Source of the DNA: Amycolatopsis sp. DSM 110486
GTDB taxonomy: Bacteria > Actinomycetota > Actinomycetes > Mycobacteriales > Pseudonocardiaceae
Assembly (NCBI RefSeq): GCF_019468465.1
Contig: NZ_CP080519.1
Span: 806,001 to 870,000, forward strand
Reading direction: 5' to 3'
Length of the DNA stretch: 64,000 nucleotides
Part shown: positions 48,041-56,253 of the stretch, in pieces
Layout: each line of letters starts with the position of its first letter
Position numbering within the stretch: the stretch's first letter is position 1
Program-made: the position numbers and the translations under genes
Notes under the pieces: model-generated
Told to the model about the DNA's origin: nothing
The model's database searches: none
What the model saw: the letters and a program-made list of their open reading frames with translations, nothing else

Positions 48041-49218
48041 GTGCGGCGGGCGTCCGCCCTGCGACGGCGGACCACGATGAGCGCCACGGCGCCCAGCCCG
48101 ATCAGCACGGCCGCGGCGAGGATCAAGAACCCGAGGTCGACGCCGGTGTAGGCCAGCGTACGGCCCGGCACGGAGGTGCCGACGTTCTCGCCCGTACCGC
48201 CGCCGGAGCCGGGAGTGCTGGTGTCCCCGGCCGTAACGGTCGCCGAAGTGTCGCTTGTGGACGTCGCCGAGCTCGACGAGGAGTCGGTGGTCTCGGTGTT
48301 GGAGACCGTGCCCGAGGACGTCGTCGTGGACGTGCCGGTCGGGGTGGTGCTCGTGCTCGTCGGGGTGGGCGTCGTCGTGTGCGGAGTGGTGGTGGTCGAC
48401 ACCGGGCTCGAGGTCGTGGTCGACGTGCGGGTCGTCGTGGTCGAGGTCGACGTGGATGTGCCGGTGGTGGTCGTGGTGCCCGTCGTCGTGGTGCCGGTGG
48501 TGGTCGTGGTCGATGTCGGCGTGTCCGACGTGGTGGCCGTCGACGAGGTCGAGGTCGGGGTGTCCGATGTTTCCGAAGTGGACGGAGTGGCCGTCGACGT
48601 CGGCGTGGCCGTCGTGGTGCCCGTGGACGTCGTGGTGCCCGTGGTGGTCGTGGACGTCGACGTGGTGGTCGTGGTCGAGGTCGGCTGCGAGGTGCTCACC
48701 GACGTCGGCGTGGTCGGCGTCGTCGACACGGGCGGCCCGCTCGGATCGGTCGACTGGTAGTGCGTCGGGTCCGTGAAGTACATGTTCGTCGTGAACGTGC
48801 CGGTCGGCGTCTGCGAGAACGAGTCCATACAGGACACCTGAACCACGTAGGTGCCGGCGACGACCTCGGTCTGGTTGTCCGTCGCGATGTCGGTCATGCC
48901 CTTGGTGAACTGCACCGGGAACGGCTGCGTGGTCGAGAAGTCCACGTCCTGCAGGCCGAACGTCGCCACCAGCCCGGGCGCGAACCCACCGGGCCCGAAG
49001 ACGTGGGCGATGTAGGAGTCGGAGTCCGGGGTGCAACCCTGCGACGTCCGCACGACCGGCGCCGTGTTCCCGGTGCCCGTGGGCGGTTCGAGGGTGAGGG
49101 TGCCGAGGCTGCCCGGCGGGGGCAGCGCGGCCGAGGCGGTGGAGGTCACCAGGGTGACCACGACGATCGCCGCCGCGGCCACCGAGGCGCCCGCCACGAT
49201 GAGCTGACGCTTACGCAT
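48034..49218 (-). CDS. LAYTG-type cell-wall-anchored surface protein with CIDSFSQ-like domain and Thr/Ser stalk
   Basis: A 394-residue secreted protein. After a signal peptide (VAAAAIVVVTLVTSTASAA) comes a domain of about 120 residues containing TSQGCTPDSDSYIAHVFGPG and VSCMDSFSQTPTGTF, with a probable Cys-Cys pair. A Thr/Ser-rich stalk spans about residues 155-340. The sorting signal is LAYTG at 355-359, followed by a hydrophobic segment and [11 protein letters not shown], which matches class E sortase substrates. It can be predicted to stand on the cell wall. ATG 49218 has GGAAGG upstream. Confidence 0.85.
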   Translation of the reverse strand: MRKRQLIVAGASVAAAAIVVVTLVTSTASAALPPPGSLGTLTLEPPTGTGNTAPVVRTSQGCTPDSDSYIAHVFGPGGFAPGLVATFGLQDVDFSTTQPFPVQFTKGMTDIATDNQTEVVAGTYVVQVSCMDSFSQTPTGTFTTNMYFTDPTHYQSTDPSGPPVSTTPTTPTSVSTSQPTSTTTTTSTSTTTTGTTTSTGTTTATPTSTATPSTSETSDTPTSTSSTATTSDTPTSTTTTTGTTTTGTTTTTGTSTSTSTTTTRTSTTTSSPVSTTTTPHTTTPTPTSTSTTPTGTSTTTSSGTVSNTETTDSSSSSATSTSDTSATVTAGDTSTPGSGGGTGENVGTSVPGRTLAYTGVDLGFLILAAAVLIGLGAVALIVVRRRRADARRTW

Positions 49219-49256
49219 GAAAGCTTTCCTTCCGCTGTTCAGGGGACAACCGCACT

Positions 49257-49988
49257 TCACCGGGCACGCCGGCGCACCACCCACGCGGCGAGCGCCACCG
49301 CGGCGACCACCAGGCCCACGCCCGCCACGAGGGCGAACGCGCCGATCAGCGTCGGCGAAGATTCCGCCTTCGCGGCAACGTTTTCCGGTGCCGGAGCGAT
49401 GGTCGTCGGCCCACCGCTGCTGCCGGATCCGGGGAGCGTGACCGGGGTCGAACCCGCGCCGGGCTGGGCCGGGACGGCCCACGTCGGCGGAACCGCACGC
49501 GAAGGCGGCGGCGCCGAGGACGTGGTCTCCGGCGCCCGGTTCGGGCCCTTCGCCGCGCCGAGCGCCGCGTACTTCACGGCGCTCTCGAACTTCAGCTCCG
49601 CGGTGAACTCGCCCTTGCTCTCCTGGCTGAACGAGTCGATGCAGTACAGCGTCACGTCGTAGGTGCCCGAGAGCGTGGTTCCGTTGTCCTTCGCGTAGTC
49701 CTTGAGCGTCTGGGCGAGGAACACGTCGAAGCCGCCGGTGTGCGACATCCCGACGTCGGTGTTCGCGACGACCACTTGCCCGGCCGCGGGCATGCCCTTG
49801 CCGCGCAGGTTCGCGTAGTACGCGTCGGCGTCGGCCGGGCAGCCGGCACTGGTGTGCATGCGGATCGAGGACGCGTCCTGGCCCTCACCGGGGGTCACGA
49901 CCAGGCCGCCGATCGGCGCCGCCTGCGCGGGCGCGGCGAACAGGACCAGCCCACCCGCCACCAGGAGGAGCTCAGTGCGCAGCCGCAT
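49257..49988 (-). CDS. Membrane-anchored secreted protein with CIDSFSQ-like domain
   Basis: A 243-residue protein: signal peptide (LLLVAGGLVLFAAPAQAAP), the shared domain (MHTSAGCPADADAYYANLRG, then VTLYCIDSFSQESKGEF), a Pro/Ser linker, and a C-terminal membrane segment with RRRAR. Unlike its neighbour it lacks an LAxTG signal, so it stays in the membrane. The domain is paralogous to those at 48034-49218 and 51134-52714. The start overlaps the preceding gene by 17 bases, supporting coupled translation. No function is known. Confidence 0.8.
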   Translation of the reverse strand: MRLRTELLLVAGGLVLFAAPAQAAPIGGLVVTPGEGQDASSIRMHTSAGCPADADAYYANLRGKGMPAAGQVVVANTDVGMSHTGGFDVFLAQTLKDYAKDNGTTLSGTYDVTLYCIDSFSQESKGEFTAELKFESAVKYAALGAAKGPNRAPETTSSAPPPSRAVPPTWAVPAQPGAGSTPVTLPGSGSSGGPTTIAPAPENVAAKAESSPTLIGAFALVAGVGLVVAAVALAAWVVRRRAR

Positions 49989-51051
49989 GTTCGGCCACCT
50001 CCTCCGCGGGCGGGGCTTCGGTCGTGCCACCGCGTCGACGCCTGCGCCGGGTGGCCACCACGCCGAGCACGCCGAGGATCAGGGCCGAGAGGATCCCGAG
50101 GAACGCCCACGGCACGGCGCTCAGCGTCAGGGTCTCCTCGACCGGCTCCACCGGATCGGTGAACCCGGCCACGGGGTGCGGGTCGACGTGCACGGTCGCG
50201 TCCAGCCAACCGGCGGGCAGCAGGCCGGAGACCTTCGTGGTCACCTTGAACAGCCCGCCCGGCAACAGCTCCGGGATCGGCGGCAGCGCCGCACTGTCCA
50301 CAGTGGTCCCCCACGGCGTGCTCACGCCCACGCGCTGTGTGCCCGAAAGGCGGGTGTTGCCGGTGTTGCGCACGGTGTAGCTCACGGTCGCGTCGCCGCG
50401 GCCGAACGGCGTCGGGTCGTAGGTGCCGGTGAGGCCGGTGATCGCGAGCCGCGGCGTGAGCTGCCCGGTCACGCGCAGGTAGATGCGCGCACCGACGCGT
50501 TGCTCGACCGAGACCCGCTGCCCGTTCGCGCCCGTCTGCTCGGTGGTCAGCGCGGCGACGATGCCCGCCGCGTGGTCACCGGGGGTCGCGTTCACGGGGA
50601 TGGTCAGGCTGAAGGGAACGATCGAGACCGAGCGCGGCTTGAGGGAAACGCTGGTCTGCGCGGGTTTGGTCCAGGCCCCGGCGTCCACCGACTTCTTGCC
50701 GGCGGCGAGCAGGTCGAACCCGCCCTCCGGGGTGTTGAACGCGTCGCTCGCGTAGATCTTCAGCGTCACCGGTGTGGTGCCGACGTTGGAGACGGCGACG
50801 TAGTCCTTGACGACGGCGCCGGGCGTGGCACCGTAACCGAAACTCGGGCGGTTGTCCGGCGCCTTCGCGGTGGCAGGACGGACGCCGAACGTCACACGCT
50901 GGTCCCCCGCGGGCGGCTGAGCGGCCGGCAGAAGAGCGCCCTGGGCCACGGGGTGCGAAGACGGGTGCACCTCGGCGGCGGGAGCGGCGGAGGCGGTGGC
51001 TGCGGGCGCGAAACCCAGCAGGAGCGCGGCGGCCAGTGCCACGAGGCGCAT
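49972..51051 (-). CDS. DUF916/WxL-interacting-like membrane protein
   Basis: A 359-residue protein: signal peptide, then a domain beginning VTFGVRPATAKAPDNRPSFG and VVKDYVAVSNVGTTPVTLKI that matches the peptidoglycan-binding DUF916 half of Firmicutes WxL-interacting proteins. A second Ig-like half has VRNTGNTRLSG, and the C terminus has a membrane segment (FLGILSALILGVLGVVA) with a long Arg tail. In Firmicutes such proteins bind both peptidoglycan and WxL-domain proteins. The start ATG 51051 follows AAGGGAAA. Its neighbour upstream carries a WxL-like C terminus, which fits this pairing. Confidence 0.75.
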   Translation of the reverse strand: MRLVALAAALLLGFAPAATASAAPAAEVHPSSHPVAQGALLPAAQPPAGDQRVTFGVRPATAKAPDNRPSFGYGATPGAVVKDYVAVSNVGTTPVTLKIYASDAFNTPEGGFDLLAAGKKSVDAGAWTKPAQTSVSLKPRSVSIVPFSLTIPVNATPGDHAAGIVAALTTEQTGANGQRVSVEQRVGARIYLRVTGQLTPRLAITGLTGTYDPTPFGRGDATVSYTVRNTGNTRLSGTQRVGVSTPWGTTVDSAALPPIPELLPGGLFKVTTKVSGLLPAGWLDATVHVDPHPVAGFTDPVEPVEETLTLSAVPWAFLGILSALILGVLGVVATRRRRRRGGTTEAPPAEEVAEHAAAH

Positions 51052-51085
51052 CGGCGTTTCCCTTCGAACGGAAGAACAACTGGGG

Positions 51086-51130
51086 CCGGGTCTCCGGCGG
51101 GCGGCCGGCACCGCGCCGCCGGAGACCCGG
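51086..51130 (-). terminator. Strong intercistronic hairpin (attenuator or terminator)
   Basis: CCGGGTCTCCGGCG (51086-51099) and CGCCGGAGACCCGG (51117-51130) form a perfect 14-bp stem with a 17-base loop, immediately after the stop of the Ig/WxL-like gene on the minus strand. The following strand (CCCCAGTTGTTCTTCC) is only moderately T-rich. It may set different levels for the genes on either side. Confidence 0.65.
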
Positions 51131-51133
51131 TGA

Positions 51134-52714
51134 TCAGATGGCAGTGAGGGTGAGCACTGCGGTGTAGGTGCCGGCGACGGTCGACGTCGGCACGTTCAGC
51201 GAAAGCCCGGCGCCGAGGTGCGCCGTGCCGTTGCCACCGTTCGAAGCGGCGGTGGCGAGGGTGCGGGAGCCCGCCAGGCCGAGGCCCGCCGGCGCGGCCG
51301 TGCCCGGCTCCACAGCCGCGGCCGGGCCGACGGCCGGGCCCGCGGTGATGTTCTGCGCGGCCACCTTGTCGACGAGGACCGGGGTCCAGCCGAGGTTGGC
51401 GGCGTTGATCGCGTGCGAGGCACCGTCACCGAAGTCGGTCGCCTGGCCGGAGACGTTCCAGCCCGGGTTCCCGGCGCGGGTGTCGGTGACCGTGACCGGG
51501 TTCAGCTGGCCCGAGGTCTGCAGCATCGAGGCGTCGGGGAGCATCGCCGGCGAAGGCAGGGTCACGTTCTCGTTGTCGACGCTGATGAGCAGTTCACCCG
51601 CGTTGACGGTCGTGGTGATGTTCTCCGAGGTGGCAACGCCCGCGAAGGCGGTCACCGACAGCGGCACGCCGGCCGACTCCGAAGCCACGAACGCCGCCGC
51701 GTTGGCGGGGACGAACTTGGCAGTGAAGGTGTGGTCGCCCACGCCCAGCGTCGAAGTGGTCAGCGTCGCGGTGCCACCGGACAGCGCGACCGGGTTGCCC
51801 AGGTTCGCGCCACCGTCGGTGAACTGGATCGAGCCGGCCGCACCCGCGGGGGTGACCGACGCGTTCAGCGTCACCGTGCTGAACTGCTGAGCCGTGCCGC
51901 TCGGCGTGACCGAGAGCGCGGTCGTGGTCGGGGTCGCGACCGGGGCGTTGACCTGGTAGGTCACCGCGGCCGAGGTCGAGCCGCCGACGTTCTGCGAACC
52001 ACCGGTGAAGACGGCGGTCAGCGAGTGGCTGCCGGCGGACAGCGCCGACGTCGTGAGGGCGGCGGTGCCACCGTTCACGGCCACCGGCGAGCCCAGGTTC
52101 GCCGCGCCGTCCTTGAACTGCACGGTGCCGCCGGCCGAGGCCGGGGTGACCGTGGCGGTCAGGGTGACGGGGCTGCCCTGCGTCGCCGGGGAAGCCGGCG
52201 AGACCGCGAGCGACGTGCTGGTCGAGACCGGCGCGTCGGGGTCGGTGCTCTGGTAGTGCGTGGCGTCGGTGAAGTAGATCGCCTGGGTGAAGGTGCCCTG
52301 CACCTCCTGCGAGAACGAGTCGATGCAGCTCGCGACCAGGTCGTAGCGGCCCGGCTGGACGGTGGTGCTGTTGTCCAGCGCGATGTCCTTCATCGACAGG
52401 CCCAGCTGGACGGGGAAACCGTCCGTGTGGGACAGGCCGACGTCGGTGGTGGTCGTCGCGATGAGACCGTTCGTGAAACCGCCGGGGCCGAACACGTACA
52501 GGTAGTACGCGTCAGCCGTGTCCGGGCAGCCCGCCGACGTGGTGGCCACGCCCGCGGTGGTGTCGACGCCCGTGGCCGGGCTCAGGGTCAGGGTGCCGAG
52601 CGTGCCCGGCGGAACGGCGGCCGAGGCCGTCGAGAGCGTGCCCATCGCCGCCAGCGCGGCGGTGACGATGACACCGCCCACGGCGACGCGGCGCAGCAGG
52701 GATCTGGTGCTCAT
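51134..52714 (-). CDS. Secreted protein with CIDSFSQ-like domain, two Ig-like domains and WxL-like C terminus
   Basis: A 526-residue exported protein. Signal peptide to about residue 32 (ASAAVPPG); domain 1 has TSAGCPDTADAYYLYVFGPG and ASCIDSFSQEVQGTF; two bacterial Ig-like repeats (about 150-240 and 243-335) have the pattern SxGTVQFKDGxANLG; the C-terminal domain includes TVTDTRAGNPGWNVSGQATD and NAANLGWTPVL, recalling the two tryptophans of WxL domains. It has no membrane anchor, so it may attach through the DUF916-like protein encoded next. ATG 52714 follows AAAAGGA. Confidence 0.8.
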   Translation of the reverse strand: MSTRSLLRRVAVGGVIVTAALAAMGTLSTASAAVPPGTLGTLTLSPATGVDTTAGVATTSAGCPDTADAYYLYVFGPGGFTNGLIATTTTDVGLSHTDGFPVQLGLSMKDIALDNSTTVQPGRYDLVASCIDSFSQEVQGTFTQAIYFTDATHYQSTDPDAPVSTSTSLAVSPASPATQGSPVTLTATVTPASAGGTVQFKDGAANLGSPVAVNGGTAALTTSALSAGSHSLTAVFTGGSQNVGGSTSAAVTYQVNAPVATPTTTALSVTPSGTAQQFSTVTLNASVTPAGAAGSIQFTDGGANLGNPVALSGGTATLTTSTLGVGDHTFTAKFVPANAAAFVASESAGVPLSVTAFAGVATSENITTTVNAGELLISVDNENVTLPSPAMLPDASMLQTSGQLNPVTVTDTRAGNPGWNVSGQATDFGDGASHAINAANLGWTPVLVDKVAAQNITAGPAVGPAAAVEPGTAAPAGLGLAGSRTLATAASNGGNGTAHLGAGLSLNVPTSTVAGTYTAVLTLTAI

Positions 52715-52734
52715 GGAAGAGGTCCTTTTCCGGG

Positions 52735-53721
52735 TCAGGGCGTGACGATGCTGGTGTCGCCGCAGTTGGCGGCCTTGCCGAAGCCGTACTTCGTGATCAC
52801 GTCGGTGGCGCCACAGATCGCGGAGCCGGTGCCGGCGAAGGTGCCGGCGTACGGCGCGTTGGCCAGCTGGCCCGTCGGGACGACGTTGTAGACGTCACGC
52901 TTGAACGACGAGGCGGTGTTCAGCGACGTCGGCGAGATGCCGTTGAGCGTGGCCAGCACGGCCTTGCCCTGCACGGCCGGGACCACGCCGGTGATCTGGC
53001 TCTGGTACGCGGCGATCGAGTACGGCGCGACGTTCGCCGGGTCGGTCAGGAACGTGCCGGTGTTCTCCTCGATCGGCGCGCCCGTGGTGTCGGTGTCGTG
53101 CACGCACGGGAACGTCGTGGTGAAGTTCGCGGCGTTCGTCAGGCCCAGCGAGGACAGGAAGAACGCGCGCGTGCCCGAACCGAACTTCGGCAGCAGCGGC
53201 TTGTACGTGGTGCCCACACCCGGAGCGGTGCAGTTGTAGACGCTCTTGAGCTGCGCTGTGGTCAGCTTCTTCGAGATCGAGCTGTCCGAGCGCACCGCGT
53301 AGGTCACCGCGTCGACGGCGAACGGCACGTAGGTGAGGTTCTTGCCCGCGTAGCTCGCGGAGTTGTTGCTCGAGGACCGCGCGAACTGCACGCAGTTGTC
53401 GCCGGCGTCGAGCGAGGCGACGAGGGCGTTGACGCCCTCACCCGAGTTGGCCGGACGGGTCATGGTGCAGCCCGGCGTGGTCGCCGCGTCCTTCGTGGTG
53501 ATGCTGGCCGAGCCCACCGCGTCGTAGGAGGCGATGATCTTGGTGCCGCCGACGGTGATCGTGTCGGAGAGGCCGTTCATCACGCCCTGCGTGGTGTCGG
53601 AACCGACACCCGCGAGCTGGCGGAAGGTGGGAGCGCCGCTCGGGTCGGCCTGGGCCACCCCGCTCAGGCCGAGGACCAAGGCCGCCGCGGCGACCGTGAC
53701 CAGGGTTCTTCTCTTGCTCAC
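52735..53721 (-). CDS. Secreted phosphate-binding-like (PstS superfamily) protein
   Basis: A 328-residue exported protein from GTG 53721. Signal peptide to about residue 25 (GVAQADPSG). The mature part opens with QLAGVGSDTTQGVMNGLSD and includes FARSSSNNSASY and VPFAVDAVTYAVRSDSSISK, the PBP type II layout of phosphate-binding proteins (Ser/Thr-rich P-loops). There is no lipobox or C-terminal anchor, so it is released or held by partners. It lies within the pst cluster, 20 bases upstream of the Ig/WxL-like gene. Confidence 0.82.
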   Translation of the reverse strand: MSKRRTLVTVAAAALVLGLSGVAQADPSGAPTFRQLAGVGSDTTQGVMNGLSDTITVGGTKIIASYDAVGSASITTKDAATTPGCTMTRPANSGEGVNALVASLDAGDNCVQFARSSSNNSASYAGKNLTYVPFAVDAVTYAVRSDSSISKKLTTAQLKSVYNCTAPGVGTTYKPLLPKFGSGTRAFFLSSLGLTNAANFTTTFPCVHDTDTTGAPIEENTGTFLTDPANVAPYSIAAYQSQITGVVPAVQGKAVLATLNGISPTSLNTASSFKRDVYNVVPTGQLANAPYAGTFAGTGSAICGATDVITKYGFGKAANCGDTSIVTP

Positions 53722-53772
53722 TTCAGGTATCCTTTGCTCAGCAGGTATGCCCGGACTCTTCGTCCGAGCTCG

Positions 53773-53855
53773 CCGGCGTCAGTGCTTTTCGCAGGCGTGA
53801 CGCCGGTCTTGCCGGTTGCACCCGGCTCGTCGGGTCAGGAGTTGCCGCTCCTGAC
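53773..53855 (-). terminator. Two hairpins in the 151-base gap inside the pst cluster
   Basis: CCGGCGTCA (53773-53781)/TGACGCCGG (53798-53806) is a 9-bp perfect stem, and GTCAGGAG (53834-53841)/CTCCTGAC (53848-53855) is an 8-bp stem with a 6-base loop lying 18 bases after the upstream stop. This is the only large gap in the cluster and likely separates two transcripts or attenuates the first. Confidence 0.55.
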
Positions 53856-53872
53856 ACGGCGGGCCGCGGACA

Positions 53873-56253
53873 TCACCTCCCCATCCGCTTGCTCAGGCGC
53901 GTCAGCGCCGGCCCGGAGGCGACGGCGACCGCGCCCGCCGCGAGCAGGATCACCAGCAGGTAGCGCACGAAGCCGACGGGCGAGCCCGGGGTCGGCCGCG
54001 TCTGCGCCACGTTCTGCGGATTGGCCGTGGAAGTCGACGGTGCCTTGACCGCCAGGGGCGCCCCGCCGGGAACGGACGGCGGAGGTCCGGCGCCGGTGCC
54101 GGGCGCGCCACCCGTGTCGCCCGTGCCACCGGACCCGGCGAAGGCCGGGGGCTGGACACCTCCGCCGAGCCCGCCGCCCGAGCCCTGGCCGGACGTGTCG
54201 TCGGCGGGCGGGGGCGAGGTCTGGCCGGACTCGGCCGCGATGATGTCCGCGGCGGCCACGGTCTGCGAACGCAGCGAATCGGGCAGCGGCACGTACCCGG
54301 CGGGCAAGGTGCCCGGTTCGACGCCCGGCCGCTGGCCGTCGCCCACCGCGTACTTGAGGAACGCGGCGTAGTCGGTGCCCGCCTGTTTGTCCAAAGCGGA
54401 CGGTGCCGTGGCGGCGTAGGCGGGTAGGCGTCGGCCGCGGTGGTCGTCGGGTCGAGGTGCAGGACGTCCTTGGTGGCACCGGGTTTCGCGGCCGCGACGG
54501 CGGCGAGCATCGCCGTGTCGGTCGGCGCGACGAACGCGCCGGAGGAGTTGCGCAGCTTGGCCGTGGGCAGGCCGTAGCGTTCGGCGGTCGGCGTGTCGAC
54601 CACCGCGAGCAGGCTGCGCTGGCCCTGCGGCTCGCGGTCGACGGCCTTGAGCTCGGGTGCGCCGGTCGGCGTCGAGAAGCCGGTGGGCGCCTTGCCCAGC
54701 GTGTCACCGCGGCTGATGGCGCGGCCGGCCTCGTGCATGTCGTTGGCGAGCGGACGCAGGTCGAGTGCGCAGCTGGCGAGGTTCCCCGTGCCGGCGCAGG
54801 TCAGGTCAGAGCGCGGGAAGTTCGACACCGGCAGGTTCGTGCCGCGGAAGGACGGGTTGACCTTCATGCCGTAGGGATCGGGCACGCCGTTGACGAAGTC
54901 CGACGCGTCCTTGTCGGCCTTGATCCAGTTCCACAGCATGGTGGTGGCGTCCATGTCCACTGTGGGCACCAGGGCGTCCACCGCGGACATCAGCCGGCCC
55001 GAGTCCTCGAAATCGGGGTTGAGCTTGAGGAACTCGGGATCGAGTGTGAGCGAGTCCGGGTTGCCCTTGAGGTAGTCCTGGCGCACCGGCAGCGACAGCA
55101 CGTAGGACTGCGTGAGCAGTTTCGCGACGAGCCGCGGGTTCAGGTTCATCTCGGTGATCTGCTCGCCGTCGCGTTGCCACACTTCGGGCGGCACCACGCC
55201 TTCACCTGCCGACTGCCGTTCGGTGATGAACGCGATGCTGAGGCCCGACAGGGCGATCGGTGCGTAGACAAGAGGTTTCGTGACTTGGTCCTGCGGTACG
55301 GGATCGGTCATGAACGCGAGCCCGGGGTTGTCCGAGACCACGGTCTGGCGGGCGACGCCGTCGGGCACCTGGGTGAAGCCGTAGACGGTGCCGCCGCCGG
55401 CGCACAGCGTCGGCTGCCACCGCAGCACGGCTTCGGAGAGGAACTCGTCGCCCGAGGTCTGCCGCTCGGCCGAGCCGAGGGGGCACGAGTCGCCGACCGG
55501 CTGGAACTTCAGCGGCACGGAGATGTGGTTCTCCCAGTTGGTCTCGCTCAACGGCGAGGAGTCCAGCTGCGGCCGGTTGTCCCCGACGCCGACCTGGGTG
55601 CCGTCGACCTCGGTGTTGCCGCGGGGCACGATCACCAGCCAGCAGGCTCGTGGCACGCCGTTCACGACGGTGCCGCAGCCGAGGCCGTCGGCCTCGAGCG
55701 CGGTCTGCACCTCGAAATCGACCTCGCCGCCGCCGTCGAGCCGGGTCTTGGCGAGCGGGACCTCGTTGGTGGTTCCCGCGGTGAAGAACTCGCCGGTCGA
55801 GGTCGTCGTGACCCCGGAGACGGACGTGAACGGCACCACGGCCTGCTTGCCCGCCTCGGGTTTGAGCGTCTCCTTCTGGTCGACCAACGTGCCGTAGCTG
55901 ACCTGGCGCAGCCGCGTCCACGCGCCCGCCACCGGTGAGCCCCGCGCGGCGAGGCCGCCGTACTGGCACTGCTCGCGGGTCGGGCCGGTCGGCGCGTCGC
56001 CCCAGCACTGCATGATCTGCAGGTAGTTGGTGGCGAAGTTGCCCGACGGGCCGGTCGGCTGCCCGCCGGTCCAGGTCACCCGCACGGTCTGGTTGATGAG
56101 ATCCGTGGTCTGGCTGACCGTGATCTTCAGCGCGGAGAACGCGCCGGTGCCCGGCACGGTGACCTCGGAGCCGGTCTCGGCCTGGCTGGGGGCGGCCATG
56201 AGCAGCGCGGCCAGGGCGAGCAGGGCCGCGAGCAGGAGTCTGAGGTATTTCAC
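53873..56253 (-). pseudogene. Large secreted PBP-like protein of the pst cluster, frameshifted near the C terminus
   Basis: From GTG 56253: signal peptide (LLLAALLALAALLMAAPSQA), then ALKITVSQTTDLINQTVRVT, CWGDAPTGPTREQCQYGG and a long body with several Cys pairs, in frame to HLDPTTTAADAYP near 54425. The sequence then shifts by one base; the second frame continues TAPSALDKQAGTDYAAFLKY to a membrane segment GFVRYLLVILLAAGAVAVAS and TGA 53873. A single missing G in TACCCGCCTACG accounts for it. Intact it would have about 793 residues. It may be a sequencing error because both halves look under selection. The family is found near pstS in actinomycetes; its function is unknown. Confidence 0.75.

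Noticed and set aside
48176..48760. Plus-strand Val/Asp-rich open frame
   Set aside because: Antisense shadow of the Thr/Ser stalk of the LAYTG protein.
48041..49036. Extended frame giving a 627-residue form of the sortase-like protein
   Set aside because: The extra part is a shadow of the Thr-rich surface protein; the coupled ATG at 48040 is the natural start.
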